Assembly (NCBI RefSeq): GCF_034347385.1
Contig: NZ_CP133777.1
Span: 1,488,001 to 1,552,000 of the forward strand
DNA length: 64,000 nt
Direction: 5' to 3'
Source: Actimicrobium sp. CCC2.4
GTDB lineage: Bacteria; Pseudomonadota; Gammaproteobacteria; Burkholderiales; Burkholderiaceae_D
Shown: positions 28,924 through 38,774 of the stretch, in pieces
How positions within the stretch are numbered: position 1 is the stretch's first letter
Layout: every line of letters starts with the position of its first letter
The notes under the pieces: generated by a model
Database searches by the model: none
The model's input: the letters and a program-made list of their open reading frames with translations, nothing else
What the model was told of the DNA's origin: nothing
Program-made: the position numbers and the translations under genes

Positions 28924-29970
28924 TTATGGGGCGTCGTCGCTACCGGCAAGTTCGCGCTCGATTTGTTCAATGCTGGGCAAGCTGGTTTGTAATTCCGCAG
29001 GCAAGGATTCCAGCAGCTTGTATTCGGCCACGCCGAGCGGCTGGGCAGTGTTGCGCAGCGCGTATTCAGCGACCACCTTGTTCTTGCTCGTGCAGAGCAA
29101 CAGACCAATCGTCGGGCCGTCCTGCGGATGCTTGATCTGGGCGTCGACGGCAGTGAGATAAAACCCCAGCTGGCCGAGATGGTCCGGCTTGAACTTGCCG
29201 CCCTTGATTTCGATTACCACATAGCAGCGCAACTTCAGATGGTAGAACAGCAGGTCGATGAAGAATTCGTCACCTCCCACATCCAGCAGCACCTGTCTTC
29301 CGACGAAGGCAAAGCCGGCGCCCAGTTCCAGTAAAAAATCGGTGACATGTTTGATCAGGGCGATTTCGATCTCGCGTTCGCGCGCCTTGTCGGTCAGTCC
29401 CAGAAAGTCAAAACGGTAGGGGTCTTTCAGTGATTCGCGGGCCAGATCGGACTGCGGTTTGGGCAGGCTGGTACTGAAGTTGGTGACGGCAGCTCCTGTA
29501 CGTTCCAGCAGTCGGGCGTCGATTTGCATGGCCAGAATATTGCGGGACCAGTTGTGTTCGATGGCTTTTGCGGCATACCAGCGGCGGGTTTCCGGACCGG
29601 GCAGTTTGTCCAGTAACACTAAATTGTGACCCCATGGCAATTGTGCAGCAGCTTGCTGCACAAATTGCGCATCCGGCCACGCCTCTGCAAAAGCACGCAT
29701 GTACTTGAGATTGCGCGGTGAAAATCCTTTCATCTCCGGAAAGGCTGCGCGCAAATCCAGCGCCAGTCGCTCGATCACTTTGGCACCCCATCCCTGCGCC
29801 GCTTGCCGCGTCAGAATATCCCGTCCGATCTGCCAGTACAGCAGCACCAGCTCCCGATTGACCGCGAGCGTGGCGCGCTGTTGTGCGGTGTGGATGCGGC
29901 TTTTCAGTTCGGTGAGCCAATCGGTATAGCCCTCGGGAGGCGGTGTCAGACCAACAGCTTGATCGTTCAT
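28924..29970 (-). CDS. yhcG: YhcG-family PD-(D/E)xK nuclease (DUF1016)
   Basis: The 348-residue protein has an N-terminal helical DUF1016_N domain (LVLLYWQIGRDILTRQAAQG, WGAKVIERLALDLRAAFPEM) and a C-terminal nuclease fold. The catalytic residues fit FFIDLLFYHLKLRCYVVIEI followed by K. Family members are linked to recombination and appear near restriction-modification or mobile loci, though this copy has no such neighbour in view. The 3' end overlaps nothing and a 236-base gap separates it from divergent dusA. Function in this organism is not known. Confidence 0.87.
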   Translation of the reverse strand: MNDQAVGLTPPPEGYTDWLTELKSRIHTAQQRATLAVNRELVLLYWQIGRDILTRQAAQGWGAKVIERLALDLRAAFPEMKGFSPRNLKYMRAFAEAWPDAQFVQQAAAQLPWGHNLVLLDKLPGPETRRWYAAKAIEHNWSRNILAMQIDARLLERTGAAVTNFSTSLPKPQSDLARESLKDPYRFDFLGLTDKAREREIEIALIKHVTDFLLELGAGFAFVGRQVLLDVGGDEFFIDLLFYHLKLRCYVVIEIKGGKFKPDHLGQLGFYLTAVDAQIKHPQDGPTIGLLLCTSKNKVVAEYALRNTAQPLGVAEYKLLESLPAELQTSLPSIEQIERELAGSDDAP

Positions 29971-30206
29971 GGGTACTTTCCCTTCGTTGTCGGTTTTTCA
30001 GCTGGTTGGCACCGCCTTTGCAGCGGCGAGCCTGGATGACGTGCTGCCGATTCTCGGCAATGTGGCACCCGCTCGTCCGGCATATTGTCGTCACCGCTAT
30101 GGAAGTGCTTGCAATCGTCCGCACATGTTGGTATCTGTGCTGATCGATTTTGGGTTTGCACCGCACGCGACCCAAAGAAATTTCTCTAATCATCCAATTC
30201 AAGTCA

Positions 30207-31214
30207 ATGAAAACAAGCACGTACAAGAGCCGGCGCATCTCCGCCGCCCCGATGATGGATTGGACAGACCGCCACTGTCGCCTGTTCCACCGCCAGATTT
30301 CCCGCCACACCTGGCTCTACACCGAGATGGTCACGACCGGGGCGCTGGTCCATGGCGATGTCGCGCGGCACCTCGATTTCAATGACGAAGAACACCCGGT
30401 GGCGCTGCAACTCGGCGGCAGCGATCCGGCCGATCTGGCGCACAGTGCGCGGCTCGGCCAGCAGTGGGGCTACGACGAGATCAACCTCAATTGCGGTTGC
30501 CCGTCCGAGCGTGTCCAAAAAGGCGCCTTCGGTGCCTGCCTGATGGCCGAGCCGCAACTGGTCGCCGATTGCGTCAAGGCGATGCGCGATGCGGTGTCGA
30601 TCGATGTCACGGTCAAGCACCGGATCGGTATCGACAAAAACGAGTCGTACGCCTTCATGCGCGACTTCGTCGGTACCGTCGCCGAGGCAGGTTGCACGAC
30701 CTTCATCGTCCATGCCCGCAATGCCATCCTCAAGGGGCTGAGTCCGAAAGAAAATCGCGAAGTGCCACCACTGCGTTACGACGCCGTGTACCAGCTCAAA
30801 CGCGAATTCCCCGACCTGGAAATCATCATCAACGGCGGCATCAAGACCGAGGCCGAAATCGACCTGCATCTGCAGCACGTCGATGGCGTCATGCTGGGAC
30901 GCGAGGCCTATCACAACCCCTACCTGATGGCCGGCTTCGATGCGCGCTACTACGACGATCCAGCCACGCCGCGCACGCGCACCGAAGTGCTCGAAGCGAT
31001 GCTGCCCTATATCCGCAGCCAGCTCGGCCCGACGCCCTCGATACCCTTGAAAGCCGGTCCGCGCCTCAATAGCATCACACGCCACATGCTCGGATTGATG
31101 GCCGGTTTGCCCGGTGCAAGGCATTTCCGGCAGACTTTATCGGACTCGAAACGGTTGGCCATCGGTGACGCGGGATTGCTGCTGGAGGCGATGGAAAGCA
31201 TGCAGGTCCGTTGA
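30207..31214 (+). CDS. dusA: tRNA-dihydrouridine(20/20a) synthase DusA
   Basis: The 335-residue FMN enzyme reduces uridines 20/20a in the tRNA D loop. It shows the opening RRISAAPMMDWTDRHCRLFH, the catalytic cysteine in NLNCGCPSERVQKGAFGACL, VKHRIGIDKNESY, and the FMN-binding IINGGIKTEAEID and DGVMLGREAYHNPYL. The GCPS-x-x-V-x-x-G-x-FGA form distinguishes DusA from DusB/C. ATG 30207 (MKTSTYKSRR) is preferred to the in-frame start at 30150 because homologues start near here. Confidence 0.94.
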   Translation: MKTSTYKSRRISAAPMMDWTDRHCRLFHRQISRHTWLYTEMVTTGALVHGDVARHLDFNDEEHPVALQLGGSDPADLAHSARLGQQWGYDEINLNCGCPSERVQKGAFGACLMAEPQLVADCVKAMRDAVSIDVTVKHRIGIDKNESYAFMRDFVGTVAEAGCTTFIVHARNAILKGLSPKENREVPPLRYDAVYQLKREFPDLEIIINGGIKTEAEIDLHLQHVDGVMLGREAYHNPYLMAGFDARYYDDPATPRTRTEVLEAMLPYIRSQLGPTPSIPLKAGPRLNSITRHMLGLMAGLPGARHFRQTLSDSKRLAIGDAGLLLEAMESMQVR

Positions 31215-31332
31215 AGAAGCAGACTTGAGCAGGATCAAAGGCAGCAAGAGCGATCACGCTACGCTGTCCGCAGGCCTCCCGCCTGTCGAAAACAGACTGC
31301 ATTCCCGCGGTCTTTACCTTAAGGGAACATCA

Positions 31333-31542
31333 ATGAAAGTGACTTCTTCTACCCTGACATTCGTAGTGACTGCAGCACTGGGCGCTGCCTTGCTGGGCGG
31401 TTGCGACCGCCGTTCGCCAACGACAGACCAGCCCGGTGCGGGCATGCCGTCCTCCGGCACACCGGCCAGTCCGCCGTCCTCGATGATGCCGAGCCCGCCG
31501 GCCATGCCAGGCGCATCGCCGCCGCCAGAAACTGGCAAGTAA
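31333..31542 (+). CDS. Small proline/methionine-rich lipoprotein
   Basis: The 69-residue precursor has a signal peptide with lipobox LLGGC (cysteine at about 24). The mature part is a short unstructured Pro/Ser/Met-rich segment (SSMMPSPPAMPGASPPPE). ATG 31333 follows AAGGGA; it is shorter than the open frame that begins at 31114 inside dusA. It probably sits on the periplasmic face of a membrane. No function can be assigned. Confidence 0.72.
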   Translation: MKVTSSTLTFVVTAALGAALLGGCDRRSPTTDQPGAGMPSSGTPASPPSSMMPSPPAMPGASPPPETGK

Positions 31543-31597
31543 CGACGTCTAAGAATTTCAAGCAAGGTGATACGTAGGTGCGGTCAGGCAGCCGCAT

Positions 31598-31637
31598 CGC
31601 TGTCCAGGTCGAGCGCTTTGGTTCGCCCTGGACAGCG
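31598..31637. terminator. Inverted repeat at convergent gene ends
   Basis: Eleven-base perfect arms (31598-31608 and 31627-31637) flank an 18-base loop between the small lipoprotein and hexR, whose stops converge. It lacks a T run on either side, so bidirectional termination is only a suggestion. Confidence 0.4.
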
Positions 31638-31668
31638 CAGTCACGACGATGCAGCGGCGGTGTGGCTA

Positions 31669-32550
31669 TCAGCTGTCATCATCATGCCGCTGCGGCGAAC
31701 GCAGGAAGGAATCGAATTGCATGTCGATTTTTTGCAAGGCTTTTTGCGCGTTTTGCATCTGCTTGCGAAATTCCGGCCCGCGTCGTAGCGCAAGACCCAC
31801 GGCGAGGATATCGATCACGACCAGATGAGCCAGACGCGCCGAAATCGGCGTGTAAGGGTCGGTATGGAAGTGAAGATCAATCGGCACCAGTACGGTCGCC
31901 AGGTCGGCCAGAGGCGTACCGCTAGGCGATAACGCAATCACGTCGGCACCCACCTTGCGTGCCAGTTGCACGCTGCGCAGCAAAGCCACGCTATTGCCGC
32001 GCTGCGAAATCGCCAGCACGACATCGCCTTTTTTCAGGAGCGATGCAGCGATGCTGTGAATATGCGGATCGGAATACGCCACCGTCGGCACGCCGGAGCG
32101 AAAGAACTTGTGCTGCGCATCGGTGGCAATGATGCCGGACGATCCCTGTCCATAGAATTCGATCTTGCGCGCCTTGGCCAGCAAATCCAGCGCCCGTTCG
32201 ATGGCAGCCGGATCGAGCGTGTTACGCAAGTCGAGTAGCGCATTGATCGAGCGGCTGCAAATTTTGCCGACCAGGTCCGCCGCCAGGTCGTTGGGTGTCA
32301 GGTTTTCATTCGCGCCGGGCAGGGCGACCGCCAGTGCCTGTGCCAGTTTCAGCTTGAACGCTTGCCAGCCGTCAAAGCCGACGGCGCGACAAAACCTTAC
32401 CACCGTCGGCTCCGATACCTGGGCGCTCCGTGCCAGCGCAGTGATATTGCCGGAGACCGCCAGCGTCGGATCGCGCAGCACCGCCAGGCCGACCTTGCGT
32501 TCGGATTTGGAGAGCGCGTCCAGTTGCGTGCGTACGGAATCGAGCAGCAT
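31669..32550 (-). CDS. hexR: RpiR-family regulator HexR of glucose metabolism
   Basis: The 293-residue repressor has an N-terminal RpiR helix-turn-helix (VSGNITALARSAQVSEPTVV, then RFCRAVGFDGWQAFKLKLAQ) and a C-terminal SIS sugar-binding domain (IEFYGQGSSGIIATDAQHKF, DVVLAISQRGNSVALLRSVQ). HexR binds KDPG and controls zwf and edd-type genes in proteobacteria. ATG 32550 (MLLDSVRTQ) is five bases after the zwf stop; the upstream start at 32703 is inside zwf. Palindromes matching HexR sites lie before pgi and before edd. Confidence 0.9.
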   Translation of the reverse strand: MLLDSVRTQLDALSKSERKVGLAVLRDPTLAVSGNITALARSAQVSEPTVVRFCRAVGFDGWQAFKLKLAQALAVALPGANENLTPNDLAADLVGKICSRSINALLDLRNTLDPAAIERALDLLAKARKIEFYGQGSSGIIATDAQHKFFRSGVPTVAYSDPHIHSIAASLLKKGDVVLAISQRGNSVALLRSVQLARKVGADVIALSPSGTPLADLATVLVPIDLHFHTDPYTPISARLAHLVVIDILAVGLALRRGPEFRKQMQNAQKALQKIDMQFDSFLRSPQRHDDDS

Positions 32551-32555
32551 CGTCG

Positions 32556-34037
32556 TCACATTTCCGGCAGCGCTTCTTCGCGCCATTGCAAGCCGTCCCG
32601 ACCGATCAGCGCGCTTGCGGCAGCCGGTCCCCAGGTGCCGGCCGTGTACGGAATCGGTTCGTTTTCTTCCTGTTCCCAGTGGTTCAGGATGGGCTCGATC
32701 CACTCCCAGGCGGCTTCGAGTTCATCGCTGCGCATGAACAGGGTCAGCTGTCCGCGCAGCACATCGAGCAGCAGGCGTTCGTAGGCATCCATGCGCGGTG
32801 TCTTGAAGGTCTCGCGGAAATCCAGTTCAAGATCGACCGGCTTGAGGCGCATGTTGTCGCCCGGTGTCTTGGCCATCAGGTTCAGGTGCAAGCCTTCATC
32901 GGGTTGCAGCCGGATCACGAGACTGTTGGGCTGAAAGCTGCCACTCGATTGCGCGAAGATCGAATGCGGAATGGCCTTGAAGCGGACCACGATTTCGGCC
33001 AACTGGTCGGCCATGCGCTTGCCGGTGCGCAGGTAAAACGGTACGCCAGCCCAGCGCCAGGTATCGATTTCGGCGCGCACGGCGACAAAGGTTTCGGTCT
33101 TCGATTCCGGATCGGCACCGGGTTCCTTGCGATAGCCGGGCACCGCCACGCCATTGACGTGGCCAGCGCGGTACTGGCCGCGCACGACGTTTTGCGTCAG
33201 CGTCGTGGTGGTGAATTTTTTCAGGGCGTGCAGCACCTTGAGTTTTTCATCGCGCACCGCATCCGGCGTGATCATCGTCGGCGGCTCCATCGCGACGATG
33301 CACAGCAATTGCAGCAAATGGTTTTGCAGCATGTCGCGCAGCGCGCCGGACGTGTCGTAGTAACCGGTGCGATTGCCGACCCCGAGTTCTTCGGCGATCG
33401 TGATCTGTACATCCGAAATCCACTCGCGCCGCCACAGCGGTTCGAACAGGATATTGCCGAAGCGCAGCGCCAGCAAATTCTGCACTGCTTCCTTGCCGAG
33501 ATAATGGTCGATCCGGTAAATCTGCGATTCAGTGAAGACGCTGCCGACATCGGCATTGATCTGGCGCGCGCTGGCCAGATCGCGGCCGAGCGGTTTTTCG
33601 AGCACCACGCGCGAATTCGGCGTGGCGCTGCCGCAAGCGGCCAGGTTCAGGCAGATGGTGGCAAACAGCGTCGGCGGCGTCGCAAGATAAAACACCCGCA
33701 CCAGCCCCGGATCATCACGCAAGGCCGCGGCCAGCGTGCAGTAGCTGCCGGGTTTGCCGGCATCGACGGCCACGTACTGGATGCGCTGGCAAAAGCGCTG
33801 CCAGACAGCTGCATCGAGGCTGCCAGCGGTCAGGTTTGGCTTCGCGTTTGCCTCCACCGATGCGAGAAACTCCGCCGTCGTCAAGTCATGCCGGCCAACG
33901 CAAATGATGCGCGCGGTGGCGGGAAAATCCCGGGCGCGGTCGCGGGCATACATGGCCGGCAGCAGTTTGCGCATCGACAGGTCGCCGCTGCCGCCAAATA
34001 GTACGAGATCGAAATCAGTCAGAGCCATGGGTTTCAT
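32556..34037 (-). CDS. zwf: Glucose-6-phosphate 1-dehydrogenase
   Basis: The 493-residue enzyme oxidises glucose-6-phosphate to 6-phosphogluconolactone with NADP. It has the Rossmann motif DLVLFGGSGDLSMRKLLPAM and the substrate-binding YRIDHYLGKEAVQNLLALRF. Length matches the family (about 490). Two starts are possible: ATG 34037 (MKPMALTDF) or ATG 34028 (MALTDFDLV). It is cotranscribed with pgi upstream (15-base gap) and hexR downstream. It provides 6-phosphogluconate for edd-eda across the divergent promoter region; a pgl gene is not in the window. Confidence 0.96.
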   Translation of the reverse strand: MKPMALTDFDLVLFGGSGDLSMRKLLPAMYARDRARDFPATARIICVGRHDLTTAEFLASVEANAKPNLTAGSLDAAVWQRFCQRIQYVAVDAGKPGSYCTLAAALRDDPGLVRVFYLATPPTLFATICLNLAACGSATPNSRVVLEKPLGRDLASARQINADVGSVFTESQIYRIDHYLGKEAVQNLLALRFGNILFEPLWRREWISDVQITIAEELGVGNRTGYYDTSGALRDMLQNHLLQLLCIVAMEPPTMITPDAVRDEKLKVLHALKKFTTTTLTQNVVRGQYRAGHVNGVAVPGYRKEPGADPESKTETFVAVRAEIDTWRWAGVPFYLRTGKRMADQLAEIVVRFKAIPHSIFAQSSGSFQPNSLVIRLQPDEGLHLNLMAKTPGDNMRLKPVDLELDFRETFKTPRMDAYERLLLDVLRGQLTLFMRSDELEAAWEWIEPILNHWEQEENEPIPYTAGTWGPAAASALIGRDGLQWREEALPEM

Positions 34038-34052
34038 CAGGTTGTGTGCAAG

Positions 34053-35720
34053 TTAATCGGGTGCGATGGGATTGTGCATCAGTGCGGCTCTGGCCATCGC
34101 GATGAGCGCGTTAGTTGAGCTGTCATGCTGCGCCGGTTGCGCCGTGCCGGTCAACTCCTGCGCGATCGTTTTGGCCAGCACCTTGCCGAGTTCGACACCC
34201 CACTGGTCGAAACTGTTAATCCCCCAGATCACGCCCTGCACGAACACCTTGTGTTCGTAGAGTGCCACGAGAGCGCCTAGCGTTGCCGGTGTCAGTGCCT
34301 CCATCAACAGCATGTTGGACGGGCGGTTGCCGGAGAAGGTCTTGTGCGGCACCAGCGCTTCGGCCGTCGCCGCATCGAGTCCCTGCGCTACCAGATCGAC
34401 ACGGACTTCGTCGGCGGTCTTGCCGCGCATGAAGGCTTCGGCTTGCGCAAAACAATTGGCCAGCAGTGCCGCCTGATGTCCGGGCAGCGTGTGGCTGGCA
34501 CCGAGCACCGCAATGAAATCAATCGGAATGAGGTCGCTGCCCTGATGCAGCAACTGGAAATACGCATGCTGGCCGTTGGTGCCGGTATCGCCCCAGATGA
34601 CCGGGCCGCTGGCGGTAGTCAACAGTTCGCCGTCGGCACTGACGTGCTTGCCGTTGCTTTCCATATCGAGCTGTTGCAGGTAGCCGGCAAACAGGCTCAG
34701 GTCTTGATGGTAAGGCGCAATCGAGACCGAACTGCTGCCAAGAAAATTGCGGTACCAGACACCCAGCATCGCCAACAGGACCGGCATGTTGCGTTCCAGC
34801 GGGGCTTCCCGGAAGTGGGTATCCATTTGGTAGGCACCGTCCAGAAAAGCGCGGAACGCAGGGAAGCCTACCAGTATCACGACCGACAGCCCGATCGCCG
34901 ACCAGATCGAATAGCGACCGCCGACCCAATCCCAGAACGGGAACATGTTGACCGGATCAATGCCGAAACCGGTCACACCGGACAGATTGGTCGACACCGC
35001 GACGAAGTGTTTTGCCAGGTCGCTTTCGTTACCACTCTGCAGGAACCAGCTGCGCGCTGACCGTGCATTCGTCATCGTTTCGGCGGTGGTGAAGGTTTTC
35101 GAGGCGATGATGAACAGAGTTGTGGCCGGATCGATGTGCTCCAGAATCGCCGCAAGATCATGGCCATCGACGTTCGAGACGAAGTGGCAGCGCAGGCGCG
35201 GATGGGCAAAGGTGCGTAGCGCCTGGCAGACCATCTTCGGTCCGAGGTAGGAGCCGCCGATGCCGATGTTGACGATGTCGGTGATGGCGCGTCCGTCGCG
35301 ACCGGTCCAGTCACCCGAGCGCACTCGTTCGCTGAAGATCTGCATCCGTGTCAGCACTGCTTGCACATCGGCGTCGATGTCCTGGCCATCGAGCACGAAC
35401 CCCTGTCCTGCCGGCGCGCGCAAAGCGGTGTGCAGCACGGCACGCTGCTCGGTCGTGTTGATTTTTTCGCCGGCGAACAGCTTGTCCCGATGGCCTTCGA
35501 TATCGCGTTCGCGGGCCAGCTCGAGCAGTAAATCCAGCGTGCTGCGGTCGATCCGGTTCTTGGAATAATCCAGCGTCAGGCCGGCAGCATGCATCGAGAA
35601 TTGCCGGAAGCGATCCGGCTCGCCGTCAAACCGGGTGCGCATTGTCGTGGAACAGGTTTCAGCATGGCGGGTCTGCAAGCGCCGGAAAACCGGACTGTCG
35701 TTCAGTGGTGTCGAAGCCAT
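34053..35720 (-). CDS. pgi: Glucose-6-phosphate isomerase
   Basis: The 555-residue enzyme interconverts glucose-6-phosphate and fructose-6-phosphate. It has DIVNIGIGGSYLGPKMVCQA, the serine/threonine phosphate-binding FIIASKTFTTAETMTNARSA, the catalytic Glu/Arg region GGRYSIWSAIGLSVVI, and the C-terminal GVIWGINSFDQWGVELGKVL. ATG 35720 (MASTPLND) is better supported than 35756, which falls in the predicted -10 box. A candidate minus-strand promoter has TATAGT at 35761-35756, with its -35 region inside a HexR-like palindrome. Confidence 0.96.
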   Translation of the reverse strand: MASTPLNDSPVFRRLQTRHAETCSTTMRTRFDGEPDRFRQFSMHAAGLTLDYSKNRIDRSTLDLLLELARERDIEGHRDKLFAGEKINTTEQRAVLHTALRAPAGQGFVLDGQDIDADVQAVLTRMQIFSERVRSGDWTGRDGRAITDIVNIGIGGSYLGPKMVCQALRTFAHPRLRCHFVSNVDGHDLAAILEHIDPATTLFIIASKTFTTAETMTNARSARSWFLQSGNESDLAKHFVAVSTNLSGVTGFGIDPVNMFPFWDWVGGRYSIWSAIGLSVVILVGFPAFRAFLDGAYQMDTHFREAPLERNMPVLLAMLGVWYRNFLGSSSVSIAPYHQDLSLFAGYLQQLDMESNGKHVSADGELLTTASGPVIWGDTGTNGQHAYFQLLHQGSDLIPIDFIAVLGASHTLPGHQAALLANCFAQAEAFMRGKTADEVRVDLVAQGLDAATAEALVPHKTFSGNRPSNMLLMEALTPATLGALVALYEHKVFVQGVIWGINSFDQWGVELGKVLAKTIAQELTGTAQPAQHDSSTNALIAMARAALMHNPIAPD

Positions 35721-35772
35721 GTCAGGAGTCCTTTGAAGTAGGATGGTTGTGGTCAACTATACATTAAGTGAA

Positions 35773-35787
35773 GGTAATTTCACTACA
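35773..35787 (-). promoter_or_regulatory. HexR-like operator before pgi-zwf-hexR
   Basis: On the minus strand it reads TGTAGTGAAATTACC, close to the reported HexR consensus TGTA(A/G)T-N3-A(C/T)TACA. It lies where the -35 element of a pgi promoter (-10 at 35756-35761) would be, consistent with repression by HexR. Confidence 0.68.
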
Positions 35788-35913
35788 AAAAATCAGGGCT
35801 TGTGAGGTTTCCACCGCTTTCAAGCAAGGCGATTTTTGGCTTGGATAGGGTTCTATTGCACTTTTGCAATTAGCAGAGTCAGGTAAATCGCGCTGTACCG
35901 TCAATTAAATGTT

Positions 35914-35928
35914 TGTAGTAAAATTACG
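35914..35928 (+). promoter_or_regulatory. HexR-like operator before edd-eda
   Basis: TGTAGTAAAATTACG is a second HexR-type palindrome, 14 of 15 positions symmetrical in form with the first, and 28 bases before the edd ATG. It would overlap the edd promoter core or early transcript. The promoter hexamers themselves are not clear. Confidence 0.68.
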
Positions 35929-35955
35929 TATTCAGTCCTCACGCAAGGAGTTTCC

Positions 35956-37809
35956 ATGAAAATGCATTCCGTTCTGACCGCCGTCACCGACCGCATCATC
36001 GAACGTAGCCGCCCATCACGTGGCGCTTACCTGACCCGTATTGAAGCGGCCTTGCAGCAGGGCGTTCAGCGCAACGCGCTGTCCTGTACTAACCTGGCGC
36101 ATGGTTTTGCCGCCTTCCCGACCAACGACAAATTGGCGTTGCGGCAAGCGCGCTTGCCGTCGGTGGCGATCATTTCTGCCTACAACGACATGCTCTCGGC
36201 GCATCAGCCGTTCGAGCGTTTTCCGCAATTGATCAAGGAAGCCGCGCGCAAGGCCGGCGGCGTGGCGCAGTTTGCCGGTGGTGTTCCGGCCATGTGCGAT
36301 GGTGTCACGCAAGGCCAGCCTGGTATGGAGCTGTCGCTGTTTTCACGCGATACGATTGCGATGGGCACGGCCGTGGCGCTGTCGCACAACATGTTCGATG
36401 CCGCCGTGTACCTCGGCGTGTGCGACAAGATCGTGCCGGGCCTGCTGATCGGCGCGCTGCACTTCGGTCATTTGCCGGCGGTGTTCATTCCGGCCGGCCC
36501 GATGACCAGCGGCATGTCCAATCCCGAGAAAGCCCGCGTGCGCCAGCTTTACGCGCAAGGCAAGATCGGCCGCGCCGAATTACTCGAAGCCGAATCGCAG
36601 TCCTATCACGGTGCCGGTACCTGCACGTTCTACGGCACGGCCAACAGCAACCAGATGTTGATGGAAGTCATGGGTCTGCACTTGCCGGGTGCCGCCTTCA
36701 TCACGCCGGGCACGCCGTTGCGCGATGCGCTCACCGCTGCGGCGGCCGCGCGCGCAGTCAAGATCGCCACGCACACGCCCGACTACACGCCGGTCGGCCG
36801 CCTGGTCGACGAGAAAACCATCGTCAATGCGATCATCGCTCTGCTCGCCACCGGCGGTTCGACCAACCACACGCTGCATCTGGTGGCCATCGCCAAAGCA
36901 GCGGGTATCGTCATCGACTGGAATGATTTTGCGGCGCTGTCGGCGGTGATCCCGCTGCTGACGCGGATCTATCCGAACGGCGACGCTGACGTCAATCATT
37001 TCCATGCGGCCGGCGGTACCGGTTTCGTGATCCGCGAGTTGCTTGATGCCGGCTTGCTGCATGACGATGTCCTGACCGTTCTCGGCAAGGGCTTGCGCTC
37101 GCATTGCAGCGAACCCTTCCTGCAGGATGACGTCGTGGTCTGGCGGCCGGTACCACTGGAAAGTGCCGACCGCAATGTCGTGCGCCGCGCCGCCGAACCG
37201 TTTTCGGCCGATGGTGGATTACGCCTGCTGACCGGCAACCTCGGACGCGCCGTCATCAAGGTCTCGGCTGTCAAACCCGAGTACCGCCGTGTCGAAGCAC
37301 CGGCCATCGTGTTCGATTCGCAGGAAGCCTTCATGCAGGCCTACAAGGCCGACGAACTCAATCGCGATTTCATTGCAGTCGTGCGCTTCCAGGGACCGCG
37401 TGCCAATGGGATGCCGGAACTGCATGCGCTGACACCGGCACTGGCCAATCTGCAGGATGCCGGTTTCCATGTTGCGCTGGTGACTGATGGCCGCATGTCG
37501 GGTGCCTCCGGCAAGGTGCCGGCAGCCATCCATGTGTCGCCGGAAGTATTGGCTGGCGGACCGCTGGGACGACTCCGCACGGGCGACCTGTTGCTGCTCG
37601 ATGCCGAAAACGGCGTGCTGCAAGCGCAGGTGCCGGCTGCGCAATGGGATGCGCGCGAGCAGGCCACGGCTGATCTGCGCAGTAATCAGGTCGGCATGGG
37701 ACGCGAGCTATTCAGCATGTTCCGCGCGACCGTCAGCGCTGCCGAAGAAGGCGCGACCACCTTTGATTTGCCACCCGTGTTGCCTGTCGTCGAGAAAGTG
37801 ACCGTATGA
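35956..37809 (+). CDS. edd: Phosphogluconate dehydratase
   Basis: The 617-residue [4Fe-4S] dehydratase turns 6-phosphogluconate into KDPG, the first committed Entner-Doudoroff step. [20 protein letters not shown] holds a cluster cysteine, and further cysteines lie in VCDKIVPGL and [40 protein letters not shown] closes the family signature. Start ATG 35956 has a nearby AAGGAG. The stop overlaps eda by four bases, so the two pathway enzymes are coupled. It diverges from pgi-zwf-hexR with HexR-type sites between. Confidence 0.96.
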   Translation: MKMHSVLTAVTDRIIERSRPSRGAYLTRIEAALQQGVQRNALSCTNLAHGFAAFPTNDKLALRQARLPSVAIISAYNDMLSAHQPFERFPQLIKEAARKAGGVAQFAGGVPAMCDGVTQGQPGMELSLFSRDTIAMGTAVALSHNMFDAAVYLGVCDKIVPGLLIGALHFGHLPAVFIPAGPMTSGMSNPEKARVRQLYAQGKIGRAELLEAESQSYHGAGTCTFYGTANSNQMLMEVMGLHLPGAAFITPGTPLRDALTAAAAARAVKIATHTPDYTPVGRLVDEKTIVNAIIALLATGGSTNHTLHLVAIAKAAGIVIDWNDFAALSAVIPLLTRIYPNGDADVNHFHAAGGTGFVIRELLDAGLLHDDVLTVLGKGLRSHCSEPFLQDDVVVWRPVPLESADRNVVRRAAEPFSADGGLRLLTGNLGRAVIKVSAVKPEYRRVEAPAIVFDSQEAFMQAYKADELNRDFIAVVRFQGPRANGMPELHALTPALANLQDAGFHVALVTDGRMSGASGKVPAAIHVSPEVLAGGPLGRLRTGDLLLLDAENGVLQAQVPAAQWDAREQATADLRSNQVGMGRELFSMFRATVSAAEEGATTFDLPPVLPVVEKVTV

Positions 37810-38456
37810 ATATGACTCCCAACCTGATGCCCGACCTGCTACACATCATGCGTGTCTCGCCGGTCATTCCGGTCATCGCCATTGATGACCTCGAGCATGC
37901 GGTGCCGCTGGCACGCGCGCTGGTCGCCGGTGGCATCCGCGTGCTTGAAGTGACCTTGCGCACGGTCCACGGACTGGCCGCGATCCGTGCGATGGCCGAG
38001 CAGGTGCCTGATGCGATCCTCGGCGTCGGTACGCTGACGCTGCCCGAAGAATTCGCTGCCGCACGCGACGCCGGCGCGGTATTCGGTGTCTCGCCCGGCC
38101 TGACACCGGCACTGATCGCGGCGGCACGTGCGAGCGGCTTGCCCTTGCTGCCGGGCGTGATGACGCCCTCCGAAGTGATGGCGGCGCGCGAAGCCGGCTT
38201 TCGCCAGCTAAAACTGTTTCCGGCCGTGCCGGCAGGTGGTGTTGGCATGCTCAGTGCGATCGCCGGGCCGCTCGGTGACGTGATGTTTTGCCCGACCGGC
38301 GGGATTTCGCTGGCGACGGCACCGCAATTTTTGGCTTGCAAGAACGTCGCCTGCGTCGGCGGTTCATGGCTCACGCCAAAAGACGCGATACTCGCCGGCG
38401 ACTGGGCCCGCATCACCGCGCTGGCCAGCGCAGCGAGCGCATTGCGGCCTGCCTGA
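37806..38456 (+). CDS. eda: KDPG aldolase (2-keto-3-deoxy-6-phosphogluconate aldolase)
   Basis: The 216-residue class I aldolase splits KDPG to pyruvate and glyceraldehyde-3-phosphate. The proton-transfer glutamate lies in [11 protein letters not shown], the Schiff-base lysine in [18 protein letters not shown], and the phosphate loop in [17 protein letters not shown]. The start overlaps edd (ATGA). Length matches the trimeric family. It completes the Entner-Doudoroff route with zwf and edd. Confidence 0.95.
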   Translation: MNMTPNLMPDLLHIMRVSPVIPVIAIDDLEHAVPLARALVAGGIRVLEVTLRTVHGLAAIRAMAEQVPDAILGVGTLTLPEEFAAARDAGAVFGVSPGLTPALIAAARASGLPLLPGVMTPSEVMAAREAGFRQLKLFPAVPAGGVGMLSAIAGPLGDVMFCPTGGISLATAPQFLACKNVACVGGSWLTPKDAILAGDWARITALASAASALRPA

Positions 38457-38609
38457 TCCGCGCGTAGTTACTTCCTGATGGCTACCCGGTGTGGCGTTAT
38501 CGTGCCGGTTTGGTGCGCCAGCGCACGGACGGTATGGTTACTTCTGCTTAATCTCGAGACGTCTTCGGTGATGAAGAAAACCGCAGTTCAATCCGTTCAG
38601 GAGGTCGCT

Positions 38610-38762
38610 ATGGGCACTATTTTATTGATCATCCTCATCCTCGTGCTGATAGGCGCGTTCCCATCCTGGCCGCACAGCCGCAGCTGGGGTTATGGCCCGA
38701 GCGGGTTAACCGGCCTGATCGTCGTGATTCTGATTATCATGTTGCTGACCGGGCGACTTTAA
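38610..38762 (+). CDS. DUF3309 small membrane protein
   Basis: The 50-residue protein has two hydrophobic spans (TILLIILILVLIGAF and LTGLIVVILIIMLLTGRL) joined by the conserved PSWPHSRSWGYGPSG linker that defines DUF3309. ATG 38610 follows a clear AGGAGG site; the in-frame starts at 38478 and 38571 lack one. Such proteins are common in Burkholderiales and often sit near stress genes; function is unknown. A stem-loop follows at 38775-38797. Confidence 0.82.
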   Translation: MGTILLIILILVLIGAFPSWPHSRSWGYGPSGLTGLIVVILIIMLLTGRL

Positions 38763-38774
38763 CCGTCGCCTTCA

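Noticed and set aside
32586-34001. A 471-codon open frame antisense to zwf
   Set aside because: It is the complement of a well-conserved enzyme gene, with no domain and no ribosome site.
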